Below, in pieces: positions 1 to 12,456 of a stretch of 64,000 nucleotides of DNA. The position numbers and the translations under genes were made by a program. The first letter of the stretch is position 1. Each line of letters begins with the position of its first letter. This stretch comes from Cadophora sp. MPI-SDFR-AT-0126 (Eukaryota; Ascomycota; Leotiomycetes; Helotiales; Ploettnerulaceae), in the NCBI GenBank assembly GCA_020747065.1, contig JAGMVK010000019.1, positions 620,001-684,000 on the forward strand, given 5' to 3'. Below the pieces are notes generated by a model. That model made no database searches. It was not told the DNA's origin and saw nothing but the letters and a program-made list of their open reading frames with translations.

Positions 1-57
1 TCTACTAATTCCCCGTCTCCTAAGTCTAACCTTCATCACAGTCAGCCCTCCCACACC

Positions 58-686
58 ATGGTCACATTCATCGTCGGCCCCGACCCTCACAAGAAGACCC
101 TCCTCATACGCAAACACCTCATTACATCTCGTTCTCCCTTCTTCAAAGCCGCACTTGAGCGTAGCTCCACAATCGAAGGCACCACCCCGGCCCTCTGTCT
201 CGAAGACATCGACGTCCGCACTTTCGGCGCCCTAGCCCACTGGCTCTACACCGAAGACCTCGAATCCAACTTTGGCCATCACCATCTAATCACAAGCAAG
301 AACACCACCATCAAGCAAATCGACTTCCTCTCCCAGGCCAAGCTCTGGAAGCTAGCCGAGCGCGCCGGAATCCCCAGCCTGCAGAACAAGTCATGCACAT
401 CATGCTCAGTTCTGCACGCAGAGGAAGCGATGATGGGATCCTGGAATTTGCGAAATTCGTGTCGAAGGATAGGTTGGATACGCCGCTTAGTCAGCTGGCG
501 ATATATTTGCTTGCGTGGCATCATAATAACAAAAAGAATTCTCTGGAGAGCTCTGTGGAGGTGGCGGATGAGTTGAGCCTTGAGATGTTACGCGAGGTGT
601 CGAAGAGTTTGTTGAAGCAGTATGATGGTAAAAATCGCGAGGAGGTTGAGGTGGAAATGCAGGCGTGCTTTGTACCCCTCAACTAA
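58..686 (+). pseudogene. BTB/POZ domain gene with a one-base frameshift
   Basis: The first reading frame begins MVTFIVGPDPHKKTLLIRKH and continues as a typical fungal BTB/POZ domain: a TSRSPFFKAALE segment, then LEDIDVRTFGALAHWLYT. Such domains mediate dimerisation or cullin-3 adaptor functions. The frame is sensible up to LQN at about 387; the natural continuation (VMHIMLSSARRGSDDG, ending CFVPLN before the stop at 684-686) lies in the next frame. No GT-AG intron fits between them. One missing base near 387-390 explains the break, so this is either a young pseudogene or a sequence error. The frame is also open upstream to base 1, so the true start may lie outside the window; the ATG at 58 is the first one seen. 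Repaired length would be about 209 residues, usual for these small fungal BTB proteins. Confidence 0.7.
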
Positions 687-2002
687 GCACATTTCTCGCT
701 GGCTGCCTCTGGTCCAATCTTTGGATTGTTACATAAGTCTAGAGACTGAAGGAGTACATTGTGCTAGGGAGGACGAGAGGCTTAGGGGGAGGTTTAGTCA
801 TATGGCGTTGGTTTTTTCTGGTGTTTTTCAACTTTTCTGGCAGCGTTTGGGCTTGGGCTCCAGGAAATGAATCTCTGTTGGACACTATGCTTTCAAAATC
901 CAGTGGCTTGTGAGGCTTCCAGCTATGAACGTGATGTCACTTTATGAATGACGTCCCATTCATACATATCTTCTGTGCTCTCTGTGTCTTGTGATGTGGA
1001 TATTGTATGCCCACGTTGGCAGTCGACCTCATTCCCACGACTAGACAGCTTGCACAAGATCCATAAGGTAAATCCCTTAGCACCATTTGTAGCTCTCCAC
1101 TGTTCATAGACTGGTCTGAAAGTCAAATACGAAGACTACCTCGAAAATGTCGGATGCAATCCGACTGTTCCCTCCTACATCTGATCTTATCTTTGATGCT
1201 GATGGTATTGAAGAAGATCTTTTGGACACCGCACGTTCTTTTTATCACAGGCCCCTTTGCCAGCAAGTTTGATTGTATTGACTTGTTGCTTCGAGAAGAA
1301 TTCTACTATCCCAAAATGTAATGAAGACATATGAGCAAGTTGCTGAACACGCCTTATCCTATGGTGGGCTTGGATGAGGTTCAGGGAACAGCTCAAAGCG
1401 AACTTCCGAAAATAATGACCTAAGCCAGTCGAGGACTTTAGCAATGTAACCGAGCCACGTTATGTCGAGTAAAAATCTTCGTATCAGAATTATATCTCAG
1501 TTCTGGTTTAGTAGTGGAGAGTCGTCCTTTTGAACTTTCTTAGTACGATATGGACATTTATAAGCCACTTGACAGTATTTGAAAGTCATGCTCAATTGTA
1601 CACCCGGACTTACTCAGTATTCACACTTGAAAGTAGAGGCCAGTTCCCGAACTCATGCTTCTATGTGATGAGAGAGATGTAGGACTTTCAACAAGAGCTT
1701 CTGACCAAGCCATTTTTTAGTTTTGGAGATATCATCTGAGTTGAACGGAATCCCTATTGAAGCTTACAATCAGTTCAACTCCATGAATCTGAAAATCACA
1801 ACATAGACAAATGGCAAACATCAAGCATTTATGACTAACCTCTTTCTCTTTGGGGTTTGGAGTCGGATCACAATCGGGAGGTCAATTTAAAGTATCGTCA
1901 CGTGTCCAGACCCATCTAGCGCTTCAGCCGCGTCTCCAAGGTCAACCTGGATCCTCAGCACCAACGACATCTCCGAGAACCAACCAAACAGACACTTCCA
2001 CC
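687..2002. other. Intergenic, no supported gene
   Basis: This is 1.3 kb between the BTB locus and RPN12. Between about 1147 and 1430 the plus strand has short peptide-like stretches in shifting frames (for example MSDAIRLFPPTSDLIFDADG) that could be a decayed gene, but nothing intact. The 3' end serves as RPN12 promoter and leader and contains a CACGTG site. Confidence 0.5.
1899..1904. promoter_or_regulatory. CACGTG E-box about 100 bases upstream of RPN12
   Basis: The palindrome TCACGTGT lies 99 bases upstream of the RPN12 start codon. CACGTG is the core site of Cbf1-like and other bHLH regulators in fungi. Function is inferred from position only. Confidence 0.35.
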
Positions 2003-2953
2003 ATGGCCGAACGCGAACTACAAGATATCCAGCGCAAGCTGAAAAGCAGCCGCTCCTACGACGAACAACTCACCCTCCTCTCTTCCGCCAAACTCGCCCT
2101 CTTGAAGCTCAAATCCTTAACGCCTCTCCCCAACACCCCATCCAGCACACTCAGTCTCGCGCGCGACGTCTTCGAGACTGGGGCTCTCTTGTCTATCCGC
2201 GCGAAAGACCCAGCAGCTTTCACACGCTACGTCCATCAGCTCACACCGTTCTACGAATTACCTGCTGAGCGGCTGGCGCCCAGTGCTGAAAAGAATAAGA
2301 TCACTGGCCTGTATTTATTGCTTTTGCTTACGCAGGGTGATTATGCGGGATTCCATACTGAGTTGGAGGGCTTGGAGTTGAGGGGAGGATTGCCTGGGGG
2401 CAATAACGTTGAGAATGATAGGTTTTTGGGGTACCCGATCAAGTTGGAGAGGTGGCTACAGGAGGGAAGCTTTGATCTGGTTTGGAAGGCCATGGCGAGT
2501 AGAGAGGTTCCTAGTGAAGAGTATGGCGTTTTCAGTGAGGTATGTATCCTTCCTCATTCTTTCCCATACTTTCTCTCTCTCATCCAGTCATCCCATCACC
2601 CGGGGAAGCTCCCAAGAAATCCGATTACCAATCTACAAGCAACAGCGGAAGGCTAACTCTCACCAACACAGATCCTCACAACCCACATCCGCACCGAAAT
2701 TGCCACCTGCAGCGAAACAGCCTACCCATCCCTCCCCATCTCATCCACCAAGAACCTCCTCTTCCTCGACAGCGAAGGCGCCGTCATCGAGTTCGCACAG
2801 GCACGAGGCTGGCTGATCCGCGATGGCCGCATTTTCTTCCCAAACCAGAACCTCAAGAGCGGCGTCGATGAGCAGGGTAATGAGAAGGAGTTGAGCCAGC
2901 TGGCTATTGAGAATACTTTGGGCTATGCGAGAGAGTTGGAAACTATTGTATAA
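2003..2953 (+). CDS. RPN12: 26S proteasome regulatory subunit Rpn12
   Basis: Non-ATPase subunit of the 19S regulatory particle lid (PSMD8 in animals), needed for lid assembly onto the base. Two exons, 2003-2539 and 2672-2953, joined across a GTATGT...CACAG intron, give 272 residues, close to the roughly 270 usual for Rpn12. The N-terminal part has the helical MAERELQDIQRKLKSS and SYDEQLTLLSSAKLALLK segments. The C-terminal exon carries the CSN8/PSMD8-type winged-helix region, with SLPISSTKNLLFLDSEGAV and ARGWLIRDGRIFFPNQ. The ATG at 2003 sits in a CCACCATGG context; upstream in-frame sequence exists but looks non-coding. It converges with the COPI alpha gene. RPN3, another lid subunit, lies about 51 kb downstream on the same strand. 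I am confident of the identity. Confidence 0.93.
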
Positions 2954-3393
2954 GAGGGCTTGGCTTGGTGTTTGCATGATTACCGCATTGCGAACTTGGT
3001 CGTTCTCTGCTTGTCTTATAGAAGACTTGAAGATCTTCGGCTTGCTATTAGATGACCGCGGCATGGTATGGAGGAGCATCAAATAAGCTTGTATTCTAGA
3101 CCGGCGCTCAGGCGTAACCCTTCAGAGAAAACAGAGATGACCAAGAATGGACTTTGAAAGGATTCGATTCGATTCGATTCACTATCCATCTACCTAGCAC
3201 TCACTCATAGCCGCAAGTAAGCTCTGAAAAAGATAAAAAGTAGAACCGATTCCATCCATTTGCATGCAGATAAGTATTGTAGTAGTCTAGTAAATGACTA
3301 CGATCTACTTTTTTCCGAACTCCATTTGGTCACGTCTTTCATTTCATATATTTGGATCGCCCCCTAGCTTCCCACAAATAGACAGACAGATCC
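2954..3393. other. Convergent 3' region of RPN12 and COPA
   Basis: No gene seen. It holds the two 3' untranslated regions and a short GATTC tandem repeat. Confidence 0.6.
3161..3180 (+). repeat. (GATTC)4 microsatellite
   Basis: Four perfect copies of GATTC lie in the convergent intergenic region between RPN12 and COPA. Confidence 0.9.
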
Positions 3394-6300
3394 TCAAGCA
3401 ACAAGCTTCAACCCACTCCCATTCTTTCCAACCTCACAGACGCCACATACTGCACATACAGTTCCCTTATACTTGGACTGATATTTGCTTCCGTCGAAGG
3501 CACAGACCTCGTACGCTGAGCCGCCGTAGATGGGTGTGTAGGAAGCAGCGCAGATATCGAACTCGGCGAACTGGTCGAACTCGATCTCAACTGCATCGTT
3601 GGGATTGCGCTCACAGTTGGCTTTGATCTTCTTGGCCTGTATTTTGTTAGTCAACATTTGTCAAATGGAAGTATTTGCAGCTCACCTGATCGAGCATCTT
3701 GGCTGCCCCACCATTGGCCAACATTCTGTTTGCAAAGCTCAAGGCCGAGTTGTAGTTCTTATTCGTGAAAGCCTGCTTCATGGCACTCGTCAAGGCGATT
3801 TGTCTATGTGGAACTTCAAGCTTGGGAATGGTGAAGTAAGCAGCCAATTCGAGACTGCGCTTAAGCTTCTCTGGTGACTTGGCGACTTGGTCATCAGCTC
3901 CAAGGTTCCGCCGCGTCAACTCGATACCCATGGCAATTGTGTATTCGCTTGCGGTTGTGATGAGTTTCTTGGCCTCCTCAACTTCTGAGGCAGTAGAGAC
4001 AGCATTAACAAGCAGAGCGTGCAGGATACCCTGGAAGATTGTGGCACCGTCTTGAAGCTTGTTGCTGCGCATGGCCTTGTAGCCATCTTGCAAGTCGACA
4101 CTCGCTAACGACTCGAGGTCTCGAGGAATGATTGGAAGCACTTTCCGGGGATCGGTCTCATCCACAGTACGGCGGACGTAGTTGATCAAGGGTGGCAGAC
4201 CACTTGAGGCAGGGAGGTAGGTTTTCGTTGCTGAGTAGACTTCTAAGAATCGTGGCTTCAGCGGTGCAAAATTTACTGCGCCAAGTTGTCGGTTCAGTAG
4301 TTGCATGGCCGTCTCGAAGGAGCCAGCAGCAACATGGTCAGCAGCAATCGGCGAATTTCGAGCCCATAGGTCAGCTTCACTGCTTCCAGCGCCACCTGCC
4401 TCGGCACTGTCTACATTGACAAAGTCACTCTCGACTTCAGGGACGATGTCATCACCCATATCCCATCCACCGGCATCTTCATCATCGTCGACTTCAACAA
4501 GCGTACTGTTGCGAGTGGTACCCTCCTCCTCGCCGGCATCGTCGCCGAAGCCATTCGACACAGCCGCGGGGCCGTCTTCAAAGGTTTCTTGTCCAAGAAG
4601 AGCCTTCTCGAACGTTGACTGAGATGTTGCTTTGGTTGGCCAGTTAGCTTTATATGTGGGTACGATTGGTTTTGGGGGCGAGAGTGGTGAGCCGATAGCA
4701 GGGAGTGTGATCTGGTCTTCAGTGAGACCAGTGGCTTCTAAGATGGATTCGCATTCATCTTCGAGGCCGTGGGCTTTGGCAGTCATGTATGCGAGAGGGT
4801 CTAGCAGGGTTAGTCTTTGATAAGTTTCCCAGATTCCATGAGGACTTACACAGGTCAATCTCCTTGAACATTGCTATCCGGTCGGCCACATCTCCGAGAT
4901 ACAAGGCATTCTGAAAGCGAGCAGTGAAATCGCCACGATGTTCAGCAATCTTGGCCATTCGCGTGAGCTTTGCTTCGTCTCCGGTGGAGAGATAGAGGAA
5001 GGAGAGTTTGTCAAACTGCCTCAGCTTCTGGTAGGACATCTCGACAATTTCATGGTTGCCATGTGCAAGAGCTTCTGTAGTCAGTCTTGACCAAAGCTTG
5101 GGTCTGTCCAATTGCTTGGCCATTTCGACAGCGACATCCAAGTTGCCACACTCGATGGCAAGCTCGAATCTTGTTTGTGGATCTTGAACGAATTGCAAAG
5201 CAATTTCTGGGTAGCCCTTCTTTTGCAAATAAGAGATGATGCTTTGACCGACCAAACTCGAGTTCTTGATGATCTCCAACATCTCCTGGTAGTTTCGCTT
5301 TACAAGAGCAAGCTTGAAGCGATATTCTGTGGGATCGATGTTTAGGATCTTGGGCTTTGCACTTCGATCAAGACAGTAGACAGTCCGTGCCTTGACTCGG
5401 ACGAGGTACACGGTTTGATCGAGGGTTCGGACAATGCCATTGTCGCCATTCAGTAAAGTGTACTTGATGTGATTGAGCGTCGAGTAGAGAAGGACACCAG
5501 CATCGTCCCAGGTGGCACTCTTGATTCTGATGGTTTCGTGGAGTGTGCTGACTTGCTCCAAAGTCTTGGTAACAATGGTGACGTTGTGCTTGCTAAGAAG
5601 AGCAGCATATAAACCATCATTGGACCAAACAACATACTTGACTCCACTGACAGCCAACTCAGCGGTGGCTTTCTTTTGCTGAATGTCGTAGAGGTGCACG
5701 GCGGTGGGTGTGATTAGAAGAAGATTGCCGGTTCCTCCAAAGTAAATATCAGTGGTTCCAGAGGGGGGTTTGATGGTTTTGGTGGTCGAGTTAGAGAGAT
5801 CCTTGATATCAATTTGCTGATTGGTAGCGGTGAAAACAGCAAATCTGTTACGTGCAACAAAAACAGCCGAGTTTCCTTGACCTCGCTTGGTATCTGTAGC
5901 ATCCCCAGAGCCATCACGCGGCAGGTTGATGAGTTCGTAAGAGCCGCCATCTGCTGGGGTAGTGACCAGGATAGCTCGCTCCGCTGGATTGAAAGACAAG
6001 GACCGGGGTGGTACCCATGGGCTGCCAAGCTTCTTCAAGGTCAGTAGTGTTGGGCTCTCGAGATTTTTCTGGAAGTCGTAAGATCGGACTTGCTTGTCCT
6101 TGGTGATGAAAAATAGGTTGTTCTGGTAGAACGCGGAAGCTGGGCGCTCTCTCTCAAGCTTAAAGACCATAACTCCATTATCGTGTCCAGCAGCGAAAAG
6201 GTTGATCTCTGGATGAGCGGCAATAACCCAGAACCGGTCATTCTCTCGCTTAAAAGACTGGACTGATGTACGCTTGTTGAGGTCCCAGACTCGAATGGTC

Positions 6301-7309
6301 TTATCTTCGCCCACGGACAAAATGAGGTCCTGATGTGGGTGGAACAGACAGCCCGATGCGTTCTGGAAATGTCCCCTGCAAGTATCGACCTCCCAAGCCT
6401 TCGTTTCGCTCATTCTCCAAAGTTTAACCAGCCGGTCGTCACCCGCAGACACAATAAGGGGGAGTGTGGGATGGAAAGCGACCCAATTCACACCTCTGTC
6501 GTGTCCTTCCAAAACGAACTTGACCACCGCATCTGTATTTCCAAACATATCTGCCTGGTTCTGATTACCTCTCGACATTTGGTCCTCGAATGTCATCGAC
6601 GTAGGGGCTGAGTGCTTTTTTCGCAGGCCAGAAATATCCCAGACACGAACAGACTGATCCAACGAAGCCGAAACCACCAGATCGTCCTTGGGATGGAATT
6701 GAGCGCACATCGTATAATGGTTGTGTCCCGTCATTGTGCAGACTTGATATATCCGGTCAGCGTGAAGTCTTCCCAGAGAGCGCATCTTACTTACTCAATG
6801 ATCTGTTCTGCCAATTCCAAATTCTAATGGTCTGGTCATCCGAGCTGGAAATGATCCAAGGAAGCTCGTGATGGAAGAAGACTGTGCGAACATAATCCAA
6901 ATGCCCATTCAACGTAAATAGACACCTGCGAGTCTGATATGACCATACTTTGATCTTGTAATCATCTCCACCAGAAACGAAGAGGGGTTGTGTCTTGTGG
7001 AAGTCGACTCCTCGGACTGGCCCATCGTGCTCCTCGAAACGGTCGATCAACGTTCCCATACGGTAGTCCCATAGTTGAATGGTCGAAGAGTGCAGAGATA
7101 CGAGAATCCAGGGTCTGACAAGTGTCAGCTCCAAATGCGCGCAAGGGGTACAGCGGGGGGCTACCTTTTGGGATGGAAAGCAATTCCTTTTGCCCTTGAG
7201 GACTTCGACTCGAACTACCAAGGCATCAGTATGGTCGTCCATATATCTGCAGCGCAATCTATGTAATCCATACCTTCGTAAGCATATTGGGGGAGGAGGA
7301 GGATGCCAT
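3394..7309 (-). CDS. COP1/RET1: Coatomer (COPI) subunit alpha
   Basis: Alpha-COP is the WD40 scaffold subunit of the COPI coat, which recognises KKXX-type cargo tails and retrieves proteins from Golgi to ER. Six exons read on the minus strand: 7309-7274, 7214-7165, 7114-6795, 6742-4850, 4800-3686 and 3636-3394, all with GT-AG introns, giving 1218 residues, normal for the family. The start [12 protein letters not shown] is the first exon. WD repeats fill roughly residues 15-320 ([52 protein letters not shown]). The middle carries the coatomer WD-associated region, and the C-terminal 300 residues the alpha-COP domain that binds epsilon-COP, ending [19 protein letters not shown]. The gene is divergent from UGGT across 507 bases. 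Confidence 0.95.
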
Positions 7310-7816
7310 CTTGACCGACGCTGCGAGGAACGAGGACACTTAGGTTTCTCGCATGAATGGGCGCGGATTGTAGGTAGCGGTTTGCTTTCTAAGAATCCTC
7401 TCCAGACACGTATTCGATCAAAGTTCGTAGGTGTTCAAAAGAGACGGCGACAATGATGTCTAGTTGTCGGGTTTGTGAGTCCAGAACTACCTGCGCTGCT
7501 GAACGATTGTGTGGCCGAATCGCAAGGCGTTGTGCCTCAGGCACGCACGCGTCAGAGCTTCTGGAGCTTGCAATGTGGCCCCAAGAATCAACAACACTTA
7601 CTCGTAGAAAATTATATTCAGCCTCGTCTTGTTATTTTTGCAAAAACTTGTGGAATAGAAAATCATGCTGCGATTCAATTCACCTTTACCATAAAATTCT
7701 CGCGTCCTTCCGCTGGCGGACACAAATTCTTTGTCGTCTAAACTCTTGAAGCTAGGGTTCATCGAGTACTTGAATATTTCCCCTGACAAACTCGACGACT
7801 CCCACCAAATCCAAGG
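7310..7816. promoter_or_regulatory. Shared divergent promoter of COPA and UGGT
   Basis: The two start codons, at 7309 on the minus strand and 7817 on the plus strand, are 507 bases apart with no supported gene between, so both promoters must lie here. Both products act in the ER-Golgi system. I did not recognise a specific unfolded-protein-response element. Confidence 0.6.
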
Positions 7817-10800
7817 ATGGGACTCTTCAGTATGCCATGGGGCTTGACAGGAGCTCTACTGGCAACTACATACCTTCATTCCTTATGTGTCTCTGCGAGC
7901 CCCTCCATAAATGTGGGAATGAAAGCATCTTTCTCGTCTGCGCCATATCTCCTAGAGCTGCTGTAAAAACTCCCATATGCCCCTAAGCCTGAAACTATAT
8001 ATTAACAAAGTACAGAGAAACTGCGGGGAACGAGAATGCAAGCTCGTATTTCCCTCTACTCGATCGAATCGCGGACGGATATTTCTCGAAAGCTTCAACC
8101 GATAAAGAACTGTTCGAGAAGTTTGTGCAGGTATTGCAGGACGATGGACATATGACTAGCCCGGAGACTTTGTCCTCCTGGCAGTTTGCATTATCTATGC
8201 GGGCATCGGCTCCTCGAATAGAAGCACATTATCAATATTACCACACGGCTGCGGAGCCGTCACTGAAAGCGGAACAAGACACGTCATGTCCAGTCTGGGT
8301 ACTCTTCAATAGCAAGCAATACTGCTCGCCAGCTTTGGATGCAGCTCATGGGGATATCAATGGAGATTCGTAAGGATATGTTCTCATTTTGAGGCTCAAT
8401 GGCTGACTTGGTCTGGGTAGGCAAACCCAGGAGCTCCAATTTGACCGAGTGCTTGGGAACCCTTCGGCGCCTGCCTCAATTTTCTATGCGGATATTACTT
8501 CGCCAACATTTGGACAATTCCACAAGACTCTAGTAAAAACAGCTCGGGAGGGAAAGACCTCATACAGAGTCAGACACAGAAAGTCTCTCACTGAAGAGGA
8601 CAAGCCATTGATTATTCCGGGATATGGTGTTGAGCTTGCCCTCAAGCGGACTGATTACATTGTTATCGATGACCGTGAGGATAGTGAAAGCAAACCAGGC
8701 AGTTCAGCCCCTGAGAAAGAGGTGAAATTTGAGGATGAAGATGAGGAATTTGCGGACTTGAAGCCACTTTCGGCTTCGGAGTTGTTCTCGCTGGGCTTGA
8801 AAGCTTCAAGTTTTATTTTGCAGAGCGAAAACCCCCTTGACTCACTTGTGAAGCTATCCCAGGACTTCCCCAAATACTCAAGCGCAATTGCTTCCCATAA
8901 TGTGTCCAGCGACTTTGTTGCTGAGCACGAATACAACCGCGCTCAGCTAGTACCAGCTGGTGGCAATATCATTTGGATGAACGGTGTCCAGCTGATCGAA
9001 AGACAGATTGAAGCTTTGGATCTTCTCGATATATTCCGCAAGGAGAGAAAGCTGATCAATGGCGTACGAGACCTTGGGTTGACAGGATCCCAAGCCATTC
9101 AGCTCTTGTCTCACGAGGCGATTGCTACTGTAAAGGCGGAGAATGAACCACAGAGATTTGATTGGAGAGATGACATTGAAGGAGGAAATGTAATCATTTG
9201 GATGAACGACATTGAGAAGGATAAGCGATATGCCCAGTGGCCCACATCGCTGAATGCTGTGAGCCCCTCGAACTATTTTCGTTTTCGTCAGCTAATTTTA
9301 CAGTTTCTCCAACGTGTCTACCCTGGCCAATTACCCACTTGCCGCAGAGATGCCTTCAACGTCATTCTACCCGTTGACTTCACCGATCCTCAAGATGTTC
9401 TCATCGTAGCGGATACCTTGTTGAGCTTCGTCAAGCGAAAGCTTGCGATTCGCATCGGGCTCGTCCCTCTGAGTAGCAATCAATACCAGCTGGAGCATGC
9501 GAAGGTCGTGTATCATCTAATCGAGACATACGGTATTACGGCTGCTATGGCCTATCTTGAAGCTGCGTACACTAGAGAGAAGCTCACAACTCCTACCGCC
9601 GAGAGCTTCAAAATCGCAATTGGGGAGCGCAAGGTCCGAACAGACAAAACCGCACTTACCCTTGAAGACGTGCTTAAGCCTGAGAGCTACAAAGACCAAA
9701 TCGAAGGTTCCCAGAAATGGATTCGACGATTGGCCGCCGACAGTAAGATTACACCGATGTTTGTCGATGGAGTAGCCCTACCACGCGATGAGAATTGGCT
9801 TCAGTCCATGAGCCAGAGAGTCACCACTGATCTTCAGATCTTGCAACAAGGCATCTTTACCGACACCTTCAACGAAGACAGCTGGTTGCCTTTATACTTC
9901 CTCGTACAAGCATCAGCTCGTCGTAATGCACTCATTGTACCCGAGGACGAAAAGACTTTGAAGATATTTGACGTCAACAAGCTCGTAGGAGAGAATCAGG
10001 ATATTTTGAACATTCTCCCTCGCATCGAAGCCGATGAGTCTGCAACCAAGGCCGACTGGGCTCACATGATTCTCATTGCAGATTTGGAGTCGAAGGCTGG
10101 CGAGAAGCTACTTGCCACGGCAGCTGTCTTCCGCGAAGCCAATCCTTCAGTTGAACTTACCATAGTACACAATTCTGGCCCCGAGGCGGCGGAACCGGGT
10201 CTCAGCAAGGATCTATTCAGTCATATGTCGAAGAACAAGAACAAAGCCTTCTCACATATCAACGATCTGACTGCAGTCTTGACGGCTGACTTAGCAGCTC
10301 CAGGTCAGCAGGTGCAAGATCACGCTATCGAGTACTGGCGTGCAGCTGATCCTTTGATTAAGACCCTTGGACTTCTTCCAGGTCAAAATGCAATTCTTGT
10401 AAACGGGCGACTCGTTGGGCCAATTCCAAGCGATTCGGACTTTGATGAAGGAGACTTCACCCAGCTGCTTTCATACGAGCGAGCTAAGCGTATCACCCCA
10501 GTTCATACCGCCCTTGAGGCTCTCGGCTTGTCTCACAATGTCGAAACTCCGCTCGCAGCTGCTAAGGTCTCCTCTCTCGTCGCCATATCAACCATTTCTG
10601 ACACCCCAGATGGAATCTTTGAGCAAGCATCTACCTTGAGAATGAGCCAATTTGATATTTGGAACTCTACTCATACTTCCATGGAGACTGGCGATGCGTT
10701 GACCGCCAGCATCCACCTCACTGTACTTCTAGATCCCGCAAGCCAACTTGGACAGAAATGGGTGCCTATCCTCAAAGTGCTCTCGGAGCTTGATGGGGTG

Positions 10801-12456
10801 TATATGAAACTCTTCTTGAACCCCAAGGAGCGCTTGCAGGAGCTTCCTGTCAAGCGATTTTACAGATATGTCCTCGACTCAAAACCAACATTTGATGACG
10901 CTGGAGCACTTTTGCCACTAGGCGCATCGTTCAAGGGTGTTCCACAGGAGGCTCTGTTGAATCTTGGGATGGATATTCCTCCGGCTTGGCTTGTTGCCCC
11001 CAAAGTCTCAATCTACGACCTGGACAACATCAAGCTCAGCTCGATTAAGACAGATGTCGAAGCCCTTTACGAATTGGAAAATATTCTCATCGAGGGTCAC
11101 TCTCGCGAGATTCCTGGTGGTGCAGCCCCAAGAGGTGTTCAACTTACCCTTGGCACAGAGCGGGATCCTCATACAGCAGATACCATCATCATGTCCAATT
11201 TAGGCTACTTCCAGTTTAAGGCAAATCCCGGTTACTACAAAATCGACTTGCTCGAGGGCAGAAGTGCCGAAATATTCAACATCGACAGCGTGGGATCCAA
11301 GGGCTGGAGTCCAGCGCCCGGCGATGAGAACACAGAAGTCGTTTTAATGAGTTTCAAAGGCGCAACGTTGTACCCGCGAATTTCCCGTAAACCAGGCATG
11401 GAGACCGAGGACGTCCTTGAAGCCAAACCCGCGTCAAAGATGGACTTTGTCTCTCGCGGTCTCAACTTTGCCCAAGGCATTCTAGGCAAAGGCACCAAGA
11501 GTGTTGAAAAGGAAGTCCAAGCAGAGATCAACATCTTCTCTGTTGCCAGTGGGCATCTCTACGAACGCATGCTCAACATCATGATGGTCAGCGTCATGAA
11601 ACACACGAAGCACACAGTCAAATTCTGGTTCATCGAACAATTCCTGTCACCCTCTTTCAAAGACTTCATCCCGTACCTCGCCGCTGAATACGGCTTCAAA
11701 TACGAAATGGTCACCTACAAATGGCCGCACTGGCTCCGCGCTCAAACCGAAAAGCAGCGCGAAATCTGGGGCTACAAAATTCTATTTTTAGACGTCCTCT
11801 TCCCCTTGTCTCTTGACAAAGTCATCTTCGTCGACGCCGACCAAATCGTTCGCACCGACATGATCGAGCTCGTAAACCACGACCTCAAAGGTGCGCCTTA
11901 CGGCTTCACCCCTATGTGTGACAGCCGCACCGAGATGGAAGGCTTCCGCTTCTGGAAACAGGGCTACTGGGAGAAGTTCCTGCGCGGCTTACCGTACCAC
12001 ATCTCGGCCCTGTACGTCGTTGATCTGCACCGCTTCCGACAGATCGCAGCTGGCGATCGACTCCGCCAGCAATATCACCAGCTTTCCGCCGATCCAAACA
12101 GCTTATCGAACCTTGACCAGGATCTCCCCAACCACATGCAAACCATCCTCCCCATCCACAGTCTACCTCAGGAATGGCTATGGTGCGAGACGTGGTGTAG
12201 CGACGAGGCGCTTAAAGATGCGAAGACGATCGATCTATGCAATAATCCGCAGACGAAAGAACCGAAGTTGGATAGAGCTAGACGACAGGTGCCGGAGTGG
12301 ACGGTGTATGATGATGAGATCGCGGCGGTGGATAGGAGGAGGAAGGGCTTGCCGCCTCTGAGTGCATCTGCTGCTTCTACGGAGAAGAATAGCAAGAGTA
12401 GAACGCTGGAGGTAGAGAAGAGCAGTAGCACGGTTTCGAAGAAGGATGAGTTGTAG
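7817..12456 (+). CDS. UDP-glucose:glycoprotein glucosyltransferase (UGGT)
   Basis: ER-lumen folding sensor that adds one glucose from UDP-glucose back to N-glycans of misfolded glycoproteins, so that calnexin binds them again. Three exons, 7817-7962, 8016-8369 and 8421-12456, give 1511 residues. An N-terminal signal peptide (hydrophobic core LTGALLATTYLHSLCV, cleavage probably near residue 27) leads into the thioredoxin-like sensor region. The C-terminal GT24 catalytic domain starts near residue 1200 (NIFSVASGHLYERMLNIMM) and holds the metal-binding DxD as D1305-A-D1307 in VIFVDADQIVRTDM. The DQDLPN and LPQEWLWCE motifs typical of the family follow. The last four residues are KDEL, the ER retrieval signal. 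It is intact, of normal length, and divergent from COPA. Confidence 0.95.
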
